Position numbers and translations under genes: made by a program
In this document: in pieces, positions 44,797 through 58,119 of the stretch
How the letters are laid out: the number at the start of each line of letters is the position of its first letter
Position numbering within the stretch: the stretch's first letter is position 1
Assembly (NCBI GenBank): GCA_008973525.1
Contig: WACJ01000252.1
Location: 310,001 to 374,000, forward strand
Reading direction: 5' to 3'
Source of the DNA: Stenopsyche tienmushanensis
Taxonomy: Eukaryota > Arthropoda > Insecta > Trichoptera > Stenopsychidae
DNA length: 64,000 nt
The notes under the pieces: generated by a model
Databases searched by the model: none
The model's input: the letters and a program-made list of their open reading frames with translations, nothing else
What the model was told of the DNA's origin: nothing

Positions 44797-46875
44797 TATT
44801 TTAGCTGTGATATTTGTATGGTTGTAATTTTTTAGACGATACTACAGTAAATATTTTGCACCGAATCGTTCAGATATTCAAATATTTTTAATGCAAATTA
44901 TGCATATTTTATTATAAATGAAACAAAAAAACACATATGAACAAAATTATTTCCATTGCTATATTAGAAGACTGTGTATTTAAATAAAAAATACTATTTT
45001 AATAGCAAAAATTAAGTTTTTTTTCTATTTATACTCAAATTCTAACGCTGAAACCTCAATATAATATCACTATCAAAATAAATCACACAAATTATAAGAA
45101 CAATTAAATACTTTAAATCTCATTTTGTAGAACTAATCTCATTATAATGAAAGAAAATTAGAAAATACTACTACAAGGGAATCAAATTTATTGAATACTC
45201 TCCAAATTATTGAGTTTTATTATCGCACACCTTTAAAAATGTGATTAATTACGTTCACAAGCTTATATTCCATATTAGATCTGATATAGTGCAAGGGACT
45301 GTTATACGAATACTGTTTAATTGGATTTCATAGGTTGTTGCTATAAAATATAATTAAATTATGTTATATTTCTGTACACAAAATATAATAAAATAAAGTT
45401 TATACAATATAAATAAAATATATAATCATATAAACGCAATAGGGGCTTAATTTGAAATATAGACGTGGGAACTGTTGTTGCAAAATGCTGAGACATGCTT
45501 CAATATATTATCTTTTAATTTTATAAATATATATTAACAAAAAATAAGCTGATCCTATTAATAATCATGTTTTATTGCCCAAATAATCAAATAATTTCAT
45601 TAAAAAAAATTAACAAATTTAATCTAAAACAATTATATTGCTTTGGTGACACACAATTTAATTATTTTTGAGCATTATAAAAATGTTTTTGTTAAAATAT
45701 AATTAATTTATATGGATATAAATAATTGTCCTTTAAAATTGACTGCGAAATAAATAATAATTTATACTTTTTTATACAATATTGGTCTGAAATAAATTTA
45801 AATCGTCATATTAATATTTTTTTTAAATTTAGAATGCTTTATTTGAGTATATTTTTCAATGTGGATTTAAATTTGTAAATTAAAAATAATTTAATTCAAA
45901 AGGTAACGAGCGATTAAATTCTAATTGATGGGCGTAAAAAACGCGGTTAAGGCCATAAGTCTATTGACAGCAATGGAAGATATGCTGTCACTTGGCTGTC
46001 GATTTGGAATTATGCCTTGAGGGGCACTGTGATATTCTAAGGGACCCTTTTCTATCTACGACTCGCTTAAAAATATTATTTTATCCATTGGAGGTTATTA
46101 AAGATAATACTTTTCAAATAACATTCAACTTTAACCTTGCATAAATATATGACTGGTTCGTTCACATATACAATGGTGATATTTTTTTTTTAGATAAATG
46201 TGCGAATTCGAAGAAATGCTGAAGAGAAAATAAGTAAATATATTTCATTTGTATATTTTTATGCGTTATGCTTTTCTTTTTAAGTATTTTATCGTGGAAA
46301 GTTGTATTTTATCTTAGAATTTTATACAATGTAATAAAACAATATGATACGTCAATTGGTTTATTTTTGAAATAACTTTGAAGAACTTATAGATATATTT
46401 AAGATTAAATATTGTTTGTCGATATATATCCAATAAACATATATTCGATTTCAAATATTCGTATTATAAATGGATTTTTAATAAGATTCGGTCATGTTTG
46501 ATAATAAATGACAATAATAATATAGTTTATTATTCTTTTAATATAAAGGAAAAAAGACGATCTTATCCATCATATAAATAAAATTTGTCATTGACATTTT
46601 AATGAATCAGAATGATTAGACTTTGTCACTGTGCTATGAATATTCAATATCAAATTTATTGTTTTGAAACATTGAACTGGATTTATCAATTTTAAATGTG
46701 AAAAATTTGTCGAATCCTAATTTATTTTTTGCTTGGCTGTGCAATTTAATTCAATTGATAACTGTCATAGCATTTTTTCGACGAAATTCAATGTATGAGA
46801 TTATTATCTCGATTTTGTATCATGATGTTGTGTAAATCTCCTTTTTAATCATGGAATCTTTCATCAGGTATCAAG
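44797..46875. other. AT-rich intergenic region with one GC-richer patch
   Basis: Strongly AT-rich throughout. A patch at about 45900-46080 is less AT-rich and holds GGCGTAAAAAACGCGG and TGCTGTCACTTGGCTGTCG. It could be a promoter or 5' noncoding exon of the STARD3-type gene, whose first coding exon starts after an acceptor at 46866-46867. This is not established. Confidence 0.35.
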
Positions 46876-49800
46876 ATGGATTTAGATAGGCAAATGAGAG
46901 AAGTGGCTCAAACATTATACGACAGCACGTCTTCATATTCACAAAATCGACCACTCTTAAGTATGTATTTTTTTAAAATAGCATTAATAAATACGAAAGC
47001 TTCTTGATGATGGTTAATGCTGCTTAAAAACATATTAAACTTTATAAAGGGTGCATTCAAAAAGTAATTGATACACTTCTAGATGGCCTTCTTTGGGTTG
47101 TCATTTAGAGCCAGGTTGGGAAATCAATGGAGTGCGGATCCTGGCCAGGAAATCATTGATAACGAAGATGCTGTGGCTTGCTGTTGTGATGAAGTTTGCA
47201 TGCATCTTTGTATTAAAATGTGATAAATGGTGGTTTTCATCATGTTTAGAGTTTCTGAAACCCATTTAAGGCTCAACTGTCTGTCAGAGTTCAAACAATC
47301 ACACACACGCGACATATTTTTGTCGATTCAGGAGATTGATGGATGTCCACTGCGGGGTTCGTCAGTGACATCCTCTTGGCCCTCCTTAAACGACTTGTGC
47401 CATCGAAAAACTTATTATATGGACAAGCAATCACTCCCAAAGGCTAACTGAAATAATAGAAACGTGGTAAAGGAAAGGTTAGACGAGGTCATATGAGTTA
47501 CTGAGACGAACACTGCAGTGGTCGACCAAATGAGGTAAACACCTCAGAAATGATGAAGAAAATCCACAAAATGGTATTGGATGATCGTTGACTATAAGTA
47601 CGAAGGCCTTTCAAAAAAATCTTGTACACCGCATGTTGATCAAAAATTTGGACATGAGAAAGCTGTGTGCAAGATGAGTGCTGCGTTTGCTCACAATGAA
47701 ACAAAAACAGCATCGTGATGACGTTTCACTCGAGTGTTTGGTGATGTTTCGTAGCAATAAGGCTGAGTTTTTGCATCAATTTGGTTTTACTGCTATGAAA
47801 CTTCGTCAAACATTCAATTGGAACATCCTCATGATGGTGTTTTTGCTTCATTGTGAATGTGGCACCCATCTTTCTCATTCACGCATCTCACGGCAGCTTT
47901 CTCATGTCCAAATTTTCAGTCAATATGCAATGATGACTAATCTGAAACACAAGTTTATAGCCCTTAATTTTTTTTACACGTATTTTTAATCTTATTGGAA
48001 GATAATTGGAAATTGTCATGTAAAAAAAATTATGATTTATGATAACGAGTATGTTATTGTAAGAAATGGAAAATCATCAATAATATTAAACTGTTATAAA
48101 AATTGTAGCGTGGAAGAGAATATGGGAAAATCTCGGCCGTCCATGAGGGGTCAGTGTATCGGCGGCCAATTGTGGGGTCCTGGTTCTTGGAAAGCTCCAG
48201 CGGGAACAGAGCAAGTGGCGAGGCCAGTTGCCAAGGCTGAATAACTGCCGAAGAAAACGCTGGGGATTTTTGCAACATGACATTGACCCGATGATGGGAA
48301 GAAAAGGCGTCAAGTATGGTAGTGGATTCGGAGCATTAGTCAAAGCAGGACCTGACCATCCATCTCTTCGCCCGCTCGCAATATTAATTGCGCGTTTGAT
48401 TGCATGCCACCGGTTCTCCTTCTGCGGGATAATTCAATAAATACATTGTGCTGAGCTTAGCATTTTATTAGTTCACACAGCCATCTCATTTCGGCCTCTT
48501 GTTACTGAGTAGACAACATCCAGAGGAGTTCCGTCGCTCATCACAGTGACAAAGATAGCCGACCCCTTATAGGGGTTGCCATTATTGCATAGCATCCACT
48601 TCTCGTCTTGAGACGGAAGAGATGCACAGGTTGTACGCTGTAGATCGAGTGTCGTCCGCAAGAAGCCGAATTGCGACGAAGATGATCCCTAACTGTAGAC
48701 CGTGGATAGCCAATCTTCAATGATTCAATTGCTTGACGAGGATGTAATTCCATCATCGACTTCAGGATATCATCTAATTTTTAGGGTCGTCCTTTTCGAG
48801 CAATATCCTTGAGTTTCCTATTTATATTTTTAAACCACCGATGACACTTGATTAGTTTCAGAATATTCTGATAAATAATGGTGATTTTTATCTTATCATT
48901 TCATTCCTTAATCGAACAAAAACAGCATAAAATGTCACAAGGGCGCTTCTTATAATGTTGATTTTGAAATTGTTCCCTTTGTGGAAGAGATTTTTATTAC
49001 TTTTCAGTCGCCCTAATAGTATAATTCTTTCTACACACTTTTTATACGACATCTAAAAATTGTATTTGTAGGTCAAAGCCAATCAATAAATCTACTCGCC
49101 TCCCAGGAAGCAGCAGCGGGATGGCGTCGAAATGGCCACATGTCTTCTGTTCGCAGATTTTTTTGCCTTTATTGTACATTTGATTTACTCTTCACCACAC
49201 TAATATGGCTGACGTGTGTAATGGTAATTTTTTTACTCAAAAATTAGGATACATACATTTTTGTAAATAAAATAATGTCATTATTTGAAATTCTCATTGT
49301 ACTTTTTAGATAACGGGTTCTTCGATTTGGGATATGTGGAAAAAAGAAGTGGTGGGCTATAAATTTTTCAGCTCACTAATTGATGTTGCGGGCGTAGCCT
49401 TCATTAGATTTATTATTTTATTAATCGCTTATGCCGCCATTCATTTGAATCATTGGGGAGTTGTTGCAGTATGAGACTTTTTTTTAAATACTTCTTATTA
49501 TAGATAAAATTATGCATAGAACTAATATATATTTATTTAACAATTATAGATAACAACGAGTGGAACGTGCGCTTTTCTTATAGCAAAAGTCTTCTTGTTT
49601 GACGTAAGCTCTTTCTTAGGAAGTGATTTTTATTAAATTGATTTTTTTCATGTATTAATGTTATTTTTTTTACTTTTAGTGGATCAACACTCCACAACCT
49701 GTATTCCAAGTTTTCCTTATTCTTGTATCATTTTCACTTTGTTGGAGTGAAGCATGGTTCTTAGACTGCAAAGTTCTTCCATCAGAGTTACAAGCTAGAG

Positions 49801-51125
49801 AAATTTTAGCTTCTGTTGGTACGTAATATTTGAATAATCATTTTATTTTTATGAAAAATGCTGTTAATTTTAATAATTTTACTATCCACAAGGCATATCC
49901 AGAAAGAAATAGTACATATTCAATTGAATGAAAAATTACACGTTTTTCTTAATGCACTTTATGAGCCGATGGATAAGTTTTCTGATATCTTCGCCAAAAA
50001 AGTCTCCCGCTGATGATTTTGCCCATTGTTTGATGGCACTTAGGACCTCATTGTCAGTAGAAAACCTTTTTCCACCCATAAACAACTCCAGAGAGGTGAA
50101 GAGATGAAAACCTAGAGGCGCCAGATCAGGGCTGTGAGTGGGGTAATTGATGATCTAAACAAATGAATCCAAGAGTTGCTTTGTGGTTGCCTGTAGCAAA
50201 AATTTAATTCAATTTACGGTCTCAAAAGAAAAAAGCCATGATTTTTTTATAGTGTCGCCACTATATTGATTGTCTATTCGACCCAGGAGTGTAATGAGTC
50301 ACCCAAGTTTCGTCGACAATTACAATGGAGTCAAGAAATTGTCTGAAAATTTGAAATGGCGCATTTATATTCTTCGCTTGTAGTGGTCCGAAATTCGGAC
50401 CAGTTGGACACGGAAGACTTGTGGTCTTTCTCTCCAATTTTAGGGTCTTTCTGTAAGAGTTTTGGGGGAAAATGTATCCCCGAGGTTTACTAAAACCTCC
50501 ATTGAGTCAAGTTAAATTAGAATCTTTAGCTAGTTTCCCCCCACACTCAGAGCACAAGTGGCCGCAAAAATTGGAGAAAGAGCGTGTCCCCATGGACATG
50601 GAATTTTAAATTCACAATACCTTGCTGTGCACTTTGCGAGTAGCCTGATATGGTCCCAAATAGCGGGATCAACATACAGCTTGGGTCAGAGCAGGGTCCC
50701 TATTTCGGTAGTGTTTATAACATCATCTCACCTTTGGCGAGAGTCAGAATAAAGACACTCAATTCAACGCGGCACTACAACAACAGTATACAGTCGATTG
50801 AGACAAACGGTCCCGCATTCTCCTCCCGACACCTTTGCTTTGAATGTAGCTTTGCAAACTCTGTCAAAAACAAAAACCACAGAGCTTTAGAGTGTCAGTA
50901 TTTTTACTTTGTGGATATGCCTCGTATCTTTTTTTGTGCATTCAAAAGTATATAAATGTGTTTATTTATTTAGATGCTGAACAACCTATAATTAGGGGGA
51001 ATCGAATAGGAATACCGAGCGATGTGAATAGCATTTCAGAATTTTACAGTCCTCGAGATACTCCGAATGGAAGTCCAACATTTAGCAGAAAGAATTATGC
51101 TTTTCCAACAGCTCTATCTCATCAG
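46876..51125 (+). CDS. STARD3/Start1-type protein, MENTAL-domain half
   Basis: Six exons (46876-46960, 49072-49223, 49310-49468, 49550-49603, 49680-49818, 50974-51125) join to 247 residues in phase. The first ATG follows an acceptor TTTCATCAG, so a 5' UTR exon lies upstream. Residues about 55-180 form the four-helix MENTAL membrane domain: FFCLYCTFDLLFTTLIWL, the FIRFIILLIAYAAIHLNHWG region, CAFLIAKVFLFD, and VFLILVSFSLCWSEAWFLDCKVLP. In the last exon EFYSPRD matches the phospho-FFAT core QFYSPPE of human STARD3, which binds VAP proteins on the ER once its serine is phosphorylated. The MENTAL domain anchors the protein in late endosomes. The exon ends in phase 0 (SHQ). If unspliced, it would end after 17 further codons. 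The START part lies at 60068-62781; see that entry for how the two may join. Confidence 0.93.
47041..47450 (-). mobile_element. mariner fragment in STARD3 intron
   Basis: The minus strand reads SRVCDCLNSDRQLSLKWVSE then TLNMMKTTIYHIL, the DNA-binding N-terminal region of a mariner transposase. It is truncated, with no catalytic part. Confidence 0.6.
47460..47990 (+). mobile_element. second mariner fragment, opposite strand
   Basis: The + strand holds broken transposase sequence: RKIHKMVLDDR, then after a frameshift CDQKFGHEKAVCK, and later pieces to about 47850. Several stops are present. It lies head to head with the previous fragment. Confidence 0.5.
48100..48460. other. GC-richer segment of unknown origin
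   Basis: Moderately GC-rich sequence in an AT-rich intron, ending with AATAAATACATT at about 48437. It has short frames on both strands, none recognised. It may be a LINE 3' UTR or other retroposon. Confidence 0.3.
48470..48780 (-). mobile_element. Tc1/mariner-type fragment
   Basis: The minus strand reads MMELHPRQAIESLKIGYPRS then STVRDHLRR, a helix-turn-helix-like segment. After a frameshift a region with DEKWMLCNN follows, reminiscent of the first catalytic Asp block of mariner. It is degenerate. Confidence 0.45.
49880..50470 (-). mobile_element. mariner-type fragment in STARD3 intron
   Basis: On the minus strand, 50270-50320 reads DETWVTHYTPG, the first catalytic Asp block of many mariner-like transposases. 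The flanking sequence is consistent with further degraded transposase. The frame is lost in several places. Confidence 0.6.
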
Positions 51126-52199
51126 GTCAGATTTTATATTTTATCCTTAAATTATTCATGCGTAAATAATTTTTGAATTTGTATATGACGCAGTAGGATA
51201 AATTGACTTGAACGTCACAAAAAGTAAAACTCCAAACGGCAGTTGGTCGGAGAGAGAGTGAGAGTCGTTTGTACTCTCTCCATCTCCGTCGTATACATCA
51301 TAGACACGTTATGTGTTTGCACTGTGCCACCTATACAGTGTATGTCTATATGTAGCATAAAGCAATCTGTAGCTTGCCTATTTTATTACATATTACACAA
51401 ACACAGCTTCGTCTTGTAGCTATAAAAATATGACAAAGTTATTTTGATTTTATATCGTATCTGAATTCAAAAACATATCTTGTTTTTTAAATCGTCGCTT
51501 TGATGATACTACAGTTTGTTTCGCGTGTTTTTAATTCAGATTTAAAATTATTTTATGCTGTTGTCTGTACTTTTTCCACTTGAATTTCATTCAGTTTATT
51601 TGTGTAGTTTTCCGTGTATAATATTGCTTCTTCAACAGAATGCAATTGAAGGTCACGTCACTTTTGATTAATTAAATTAAAGGTCACATTAATGCTACAG
51701 AAGTTGCAAAAAATTTTGCTATAAATCGGTCCAGGGTTAATAATTACCAGTTGACCTTTGTATAACATAACATGATTTTACAAATAAAAAATTAAGAAAC
51801 ACAAATAAATAAAGCAATCGATCATTTTTAATAATAACGCTAGGTAGATTTGATCACAAAAACTTTAAAAAACAACGACAAAACAAAAAAAGGTGCTGAT
51901 GAAATGGACTTGCTAGAAAAAATCAATCAATCAAAGATCAAACATGCATTAAAAAAAAACTCACCGGTGAGTCGCTGTGTTTTTTCATAGAAAAATATTT
52001 AATATCTAAAAATTATTATACTAGGGTTGCCCATTGAATGATCTTTGTTACGTAACTGAATCTATTTTTTAATGTATCGATCAGAATGCCTTGTTAAAAA
52101 ACTGTTCTTATTACAATTATTAGTAAATTGAGACAACGTATATATGTAATATTAATTATATGCTGTGACAATAGTTATATGAATCCACTAAACATCTCG

Positions 52200-52400
52200 C
52201 AAAATGAATTCCGCACATAAGCAATTGGTTGTACTAATTTAATAATCTTTATGTGTGTGCACACAACATCTCACTAAAATTTTGTCGCAATCGGACGAAT
52301 GGTACAACAACGCATACAAAACAAACAAACAAAAAACAAACAGACATTCATTTTTATAAGTATATAAATAGCAACACTCATTCGACCAATTCTTAAAGTG
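52200..52400. mobile_element. RTE/SINE-like 3'-end fragment
   Basis: Contains AAAATTTTGTCGCAATCGGACG and ATTCATTTTTATAAGTATAT, paralleling 9650-9745 in sequence and order. A polypurine run of AAACAAAC units separates the two motifs. Confidence 0.45.
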
Positions 52401-53579
52401 CAATTCTTAAGACCATACTAGCCTCTAGTTTTTCTGCAGGTGAACATCAGTGATAAATCTCTGAAATTACGTTTAATTAAATTCTTATTTTACGGTTTAG
52501 TTGTTCATTTACTAATTCGCTATTCAATTACCGCAAAAATTATCTCCTTTTATTCACTCCATTTCCATTCGCTGCGTAGATCACACTGCATTTATGCTAA
52601 CATTTATAGCATTGCTTTGGAACGTCGGTCTGAACGAAACAATAATAATATCGGTAATCGCCACTATTCAATTTATATGCAGTCTATAACGGCTAAGATA
52701 ATTAAAAAATTGAATCTAAATATAAAGCTTTTGGCCCAATTGACAACCGATTATTTTTAAAACTATTACATTAACGAATATGAACAGTCGATCAATATTG
52801 CCAGATGATTTGATTCATATGAATATTCATACCAATGGAATAATATCGTAATATTCGATTTAGACCGTTAGTTTTATTGCCTATGTTAGCATAGTTTGCA
52901 ATTGTTTAATCTGCAAACTCAAAGTCCACACGATGAAGTCGTCAATAAAGTGACCTTGCAAAAATGATGCTCGAATGAAGATTTCTTGTTAATATTAATT
53001 TTATAATTGGCAGGCGGCGCTTGGTCGTAATGTATTTAGATTGGGATTACTATTACCGACGATGAATATTCTTTATCGTACGATTAACCCGTTGACTTCA
53101 ATTTTCTCAAGATGTATCTGAATTGAGATTTAGTTTGTAATCGACATTGTAAAATAAAAGATTGGATATACGCAGGCTAGACATTTTTATAATTTAGTAA
53201 CCAATATAAATGAATTTATTTTATAAATATATACAATATTTTGGAATATGTCTAAATATTCGAAGGATTTAGAGGAATTTTAACCGAGTGTTGGCATATT
53301 TAATCAGCTAATCAAATTGGTATGGATTTACAATAATTATTTTTTCCTGAAATGTATTATGTATTTAATTACATATATTTTCAAGGTTTTGAATGTCATT
53401 TTATTCGCATTACATGTCAAATTTTTAAGGTTCTGGTCAAACTATTTGACTTTTTGGCCGTCAATAAAATTTTAAAGTCAATTAAAGCTGTGTTTTAAAA
53501 TTTAATTAATTCATTAAATACTTTTATTATAATTATTTTGATTGAAATATTTAAATCTCATCGCTATTATATTATTTCA

Positions 53580-53880
53580 ATATTTAAAATGTGTGATTGC
53601 TCCGAAAATTTGAATTCGTTTAGATGTACGTTGTGCGCGTTGTTATGGCCATACTGGCTGTCATTTCGATTTGATTGTGACGTATTCCGAATTCAAATGT
53701 TTGGCGGCGGCGAACAATCGACGGGGGCGCTTGTTGCGCGCGCAATTCGTGCCCGTAAGAGAAGCGCTCTTTGAACGACGCTGCATCCGTTTTATATTCT
53801 CGCTTTAGTATAAACTCGCGCGTTGTAGCGTTTGTGCGTCCGCTGTGTTCTCTTTTTACTTCCGGTGCGGTTTAATCTGA
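53580..53880. promoter_or_regulatory. CpG-rich patch, possible internal promoter
   Basis: About 300 bases with many CG dinucleotides (for example GGCGGCGGCGAACAATCGACG, GCGCGCGCAATTCG) inside the long AT-rich stretch between the MENTAL and START exons. It would suit a promoter for a START-only transcript, because the downstream START exon appears to begin at its own ATG. There is no direct evidence, such as an initiator or mapped transcript. Confidence 0.3.
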
Positions 53881-54904
53881 ATCCAACTGCTCTTCGACTG
53901 CATAATCTAATCGCTTTAAGAGTAAACACTTCCAACGATTAGTGTGCATAATACCATACCAAAAAAACATATTTTTAATGCATAATGATAGATTACTAAG
54001 CGTTTTTATTACAAAAAAAATAGAAAACATTCTCATCAGCGCCATTTTAATTCCGACGTTTTCCATCAGAGGCGCTGTAATCGCAAGAATTTGAATTCGC
54101 ATTATCAGCTGGAAATCATAATCTTGTTTGATTGAAAAAACTAATCTATTGATTACGGCGATATTGTAAATAGTATATTTTATGTTCGTCTTTGTGTTTT
54201 TCTTTTCTTTTTTTATTTGTTTTGCTCTGATAGTATGATGGGTAATTTTCCACCACTATATATATATATATGTAATAATTTTTCAAATATATACATTTGA
54301 GAAATAAATCAAAAATAATATTAAGATGTTGAATGTTTGTGTGTGAATTTCTATTCTCACATTTATCAATGGCCAAGTTCATCAATTCTTTTTATATTAC
54401 GAGTCATCAAATAATATAACGATTTGTTAAAATTGTATATAAATGCACAAGTTATGCTAATCCAAGGTTAACTGCTTCAATCAACTGTTAAATTGTGCAT
54501 ACAAATTAAAGTATCCGGGAGTTATTCAATGGACTAATAACCGTTGAAATACTAAAAAACATCATTAGTCAGATAAAACTGTTAATTTCAAGCCAATCTT
54601 ATTCCGTTCACCTCGCAGCATGACCTGCTTACTGTTTTGATTAGTTTTTAAATATTTTGATTATTTATAATTGTGTATGTTATCGTTAATGTAAACAATA
54701 AATCACAACATGCCATTCCATGTTTTGATGTTGTATTTTATGGAATAATTTGTTTCTATTTTAAGCATTCAACCCATCCAAAATGCTCGTTTATAAAAGT
54801 AGTTCACCTTGTAAAAGTTGCCTTTGAGCTGGTCCAACAGGGCGGGTTCAACAGCATAATTATAATTAATTTTTTACTTTGTATAGCTTTTTTATGCAAC
54901 TAAA

Positions 54905-55250
54905 ATGCAACAGGTCCCTCGGCAGTGTTTAAATGCATGCCAAGTTTTGGAAGGAATTAGGAGACAAAAGCATAAAATGACTGCTAGAACTCTGTAACCT
55001 GATATGGAAGATGGGCATACGACCTCAGGAATGGAAATAGTCTGTTTTTATGCAAATGCGAAAATTATTACTAAAACCCTTGCAATACAGTGTGGGACTA
55101 TTCCAAGGCTGTTGCTTGTCACCAACAGCATTTAATATAGCTATAAATATGCTAATAGAAACGTTAACAGGGCTATCAGTTTAAAATTAATAATAATTAC
55201 ACAGTCCATCTTAGTCTTTGCAGATGACACGCAATCCAAAACAACGCCAG
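54905..55250 (+). mobile_element. LINE reverse transcriptase remnant
   Basis: The + strand holds GLFQGCCLSPTAFNIAINML near 55100-55155 and VFADDTQ near 55215, the catalytic block of a reverse transcriptase. Frames are broken on either side. The clade is uncertain. Confidence 0.6.
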
Positions 55251-55299
55251 GAACTACTTAAGGACTACATCAGCTTACTCTCAATAATTTCCAAAATTT

Positions 55300-55925
55300 T
55301 TAAAAACTACCACTGAAGAGACTCAAGTCAATAATTGAGAAAAACAACGTAATTCCTAATCACCAATTTGGATTCCGTTAACAACATGCGACTGTGGAAC
55401 AAATACACAGGATCTTTAATAGAATCCACTAGGACTTAGAAGATAGAATATATTGCTCGGCAGTAAATCAGGCTTTTGACAAAGTGTGGCATCCGGGCTT
55501 GCTACATAAAATTGGAAAAACAACTGCCCATGAAATACTTCTTCATACTCAAATCATACCTGACAAAGAGAACATTCTACGTCAAATACGAAGATGAAGT
55601 TACCACACTATACAATATAAAATCCAGCATCCTTTAAGGCAGCGTACTTGATCCAGTTCTATACACAGCCGACATTTCGACAACAGACATCACAACAACT
55701 GCCACCTTCGCCGATGACGTAGCTCTTCTGACCTCGCATAACTACCCCGCAATAGCATCTCAACAACATACAAAAATGGCTCAAGAAGTGGCGTATAAAG
55801 GCTAATGAAAACAAATCTACCCATGTCACTTTCACCAACATAAAAGAGACATGTCCTCCTGTCTCACTAAATGACTGCCACAAGCACACATATTCAAATA
55901 TCCCGGTATTTCTTTGGAATATTTC
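55300..55925 (+). mobile_element. jockey-like LINE reverse transcriptase remnant
   Basis: The + strand can be read in pieces as LKSIIEKNNVIPNHQFGFR, QAFDKVWHPGLLHKI, LYNIKSS..GSVLDPVLYT-like and FADDVALLTS. These match the order of a jockey-clade reverse transcriptase. Several frameshifts are present. Confidence 0.7.
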
Positions 55926-56214
55926 CTTATCTTTAACTTGTGTAGTATCTGTTGTTCAGCTGTTTTTGCTTATTAATGTGTTGCGATAATAAAAGGACGG
56001 GGTTACCGTACAATCCTGCCAGTATACCTCTGAAGGAGTAGATTTTGCAAAGGAGTGGTGATACTCGGCTAATGACGCCACTCCAGAATAGTCGTGGAGG
56101 AATAACCAAGTTAGTCAACAATAAAAATGATACGAGTATCTTAATTATCAAAACAAACGCCTGCTCTCAAGACAACACGAACGAAAGTCGTCTTATATTT
56201 GTTGAAAGAGCTAA

Positions 56215-56290
56215 ATAGCTCTTTACGGCACAACTTTGCCATCGATGCATGAGTGTATAATGAGACGCAAGACACCCGTCTCACGATTTC
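56215..56290. repeat. dispersed repeat family, copy C (short)
   Basis: Shares CATCGATGCATGAGTGTATA and the surrounding bases with copy B at 40440-40490. Similarity is lost after about 70 bases. Confidence 0.4.
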
Positions 56291-56554
56291 CGTTCCAATA
56301 GGCTTAAAGACTCTGCATAATTATATTGGATGACAAATTCCTAAAGAGGCTGGTTTTGTGAAGAGAAGAACAACAACCTCAATCAACGTCTGCCAAATTA
56401 TTGAACGAGTCGAGAGTCCCTGCCGCCAATTGTTCTGTTCTTTACTGACTGTATTGAGATGAAACTTTATATTCACTGCAGATTTCCCCACTTTAAGACA
56501 GGTTGCATACAGTCCCCTGGCTTATTTAATATTTTTTGATGAATATATAACACT

Positions 56555-57110
56555 CTTTATGAACGGAACGGACAACATTTTTTGTAGGTGTTTATGTCCA
56601 ACATCAGATACGTAGATGATACAATACTTTTGTTAAAAGACGTCAAGGAAATGATAGAACATTTGAAACATGTATGAGAGCAACACACTGGGACCGGAGA
56701 TCAACAAAAGTAAAACCAAAATAATGATTGTTCGCATCGTCATGAACAAGAGTACAACGTTCAAGTTGAATAAAATCTGGAAAGATAAGGGCGTGAGTAA
56801 CAGTACAAGATAAAGCTCGTATTTCATTTTCTTATATGCTGCAGAAACAAGGACGTACATGGACCATCAGTGTAGCAGAAAAAAAAGAAGACGACAAGAT
56901 GCACCAATGAGTTCATCCGTCGGGTGTTAACACGTCGATAGTTTGATTCGGATTGCTTGCGAAGGATTCTTCAATTTGCGTTGCAATGAGAATTTGCGTC
57001 GGTGGCCAGGAAGCGCTGCATGGAGCGCAATCAAGGGAGAACTGAAGAATCATTGTTACAGCCTCCACGAGGGTCACGACCATCAGCAATGAAGACCACA
57101 ACTGAGAAGA
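56555..57110 (+). mobile_element. LINE reverse transcriptase C-terminal remnant
   Basis: The + strand reads SNIRYVDDTILLLKDVKEM then LGPEINKSKTKIMIV. After a gap a degraded C-terminal region follows (around 56890-57000, with RRILQF). YVDD is the reverse transcriptase active site. It resembles RTE-type elements and the minus-strand remnant at 60735-61190. Confidence 0.65.
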
Positions 57111-58119
57111 GTTTATACAGGAGATACTTCCTAATATTTAATACTGATTCAGAGCGAATCACTTAACAGAAATTAGATAACGGATGCGTGAATTATATTA
57201 GTTTCAATATACAGATAACAATCCACGGATCCAAATGCTTGTTGTCCAAGAAGAATAAATCCAAAGATCACAATATTATCTTCGGTTCAATCATAAACGC
57301 GTTAATTGCGCCATACAAAACGTTCAATTTGCTTCTTTTCTATCTCGATGAACGAATATATAAAGCTAATTTTCACGATTAAACGTTACATCTTATCTTT
57401 ATTGCATCTTTATCAAATATTCTCCACTTTAGTCGAGTTGTTTTACTCTTCTCCTGCGGATATTTCGGACTATATCGGAATTTATGGAGCTCGCATATCT
57501 TTGCATTACAGAGGCAAGTTTTAAAAAGCATCGATCATTATTATACGCCGTGTGCTATTCATACGAAATGCACATTTAGGGTATCCAGACTAAATGAAAC
57601 GTAACATGTTCGATAGAACGGATTTACATGTAATTTACTCCATCCACGATTGACATAAAAATGAATGAACAGAAATCGGATTTAAAATTAAAGTCATATT
57701 GATGTTTCTAATTAATTATATAACGAACGTTGTATTAGCGTTTTAGTATTCGGCTTATGATAATTTGTAAGTTTAAGAATTTCATATTTTGAATTGATTT
57801 AAAGCAATAGAACCCATGTAGCGTTTTTAAATGGATGCCTTTTTTTTGCGCGATAGCCTTTAGAATGTATCCTCCGTGCATATTTGAACTTTGAATAGCG
57901 TATTTTAAGTCAGCATTTTCGCATTAAATAAACAAGCGATACATGCGTAAAAGACAGATTGTTTAGTCAGATATAGAGATGTACATATTCATCAAATTGT
58001 CGTAGGCGCACGTTACACGAATATGATTCTTTGCGTTTCAATACGTCTACGGAAAATATTTTAAATATTTATCCATTGTACATTTTTATTGACGAAAGAA
58101 GATAATGTTATCGTTGCCA

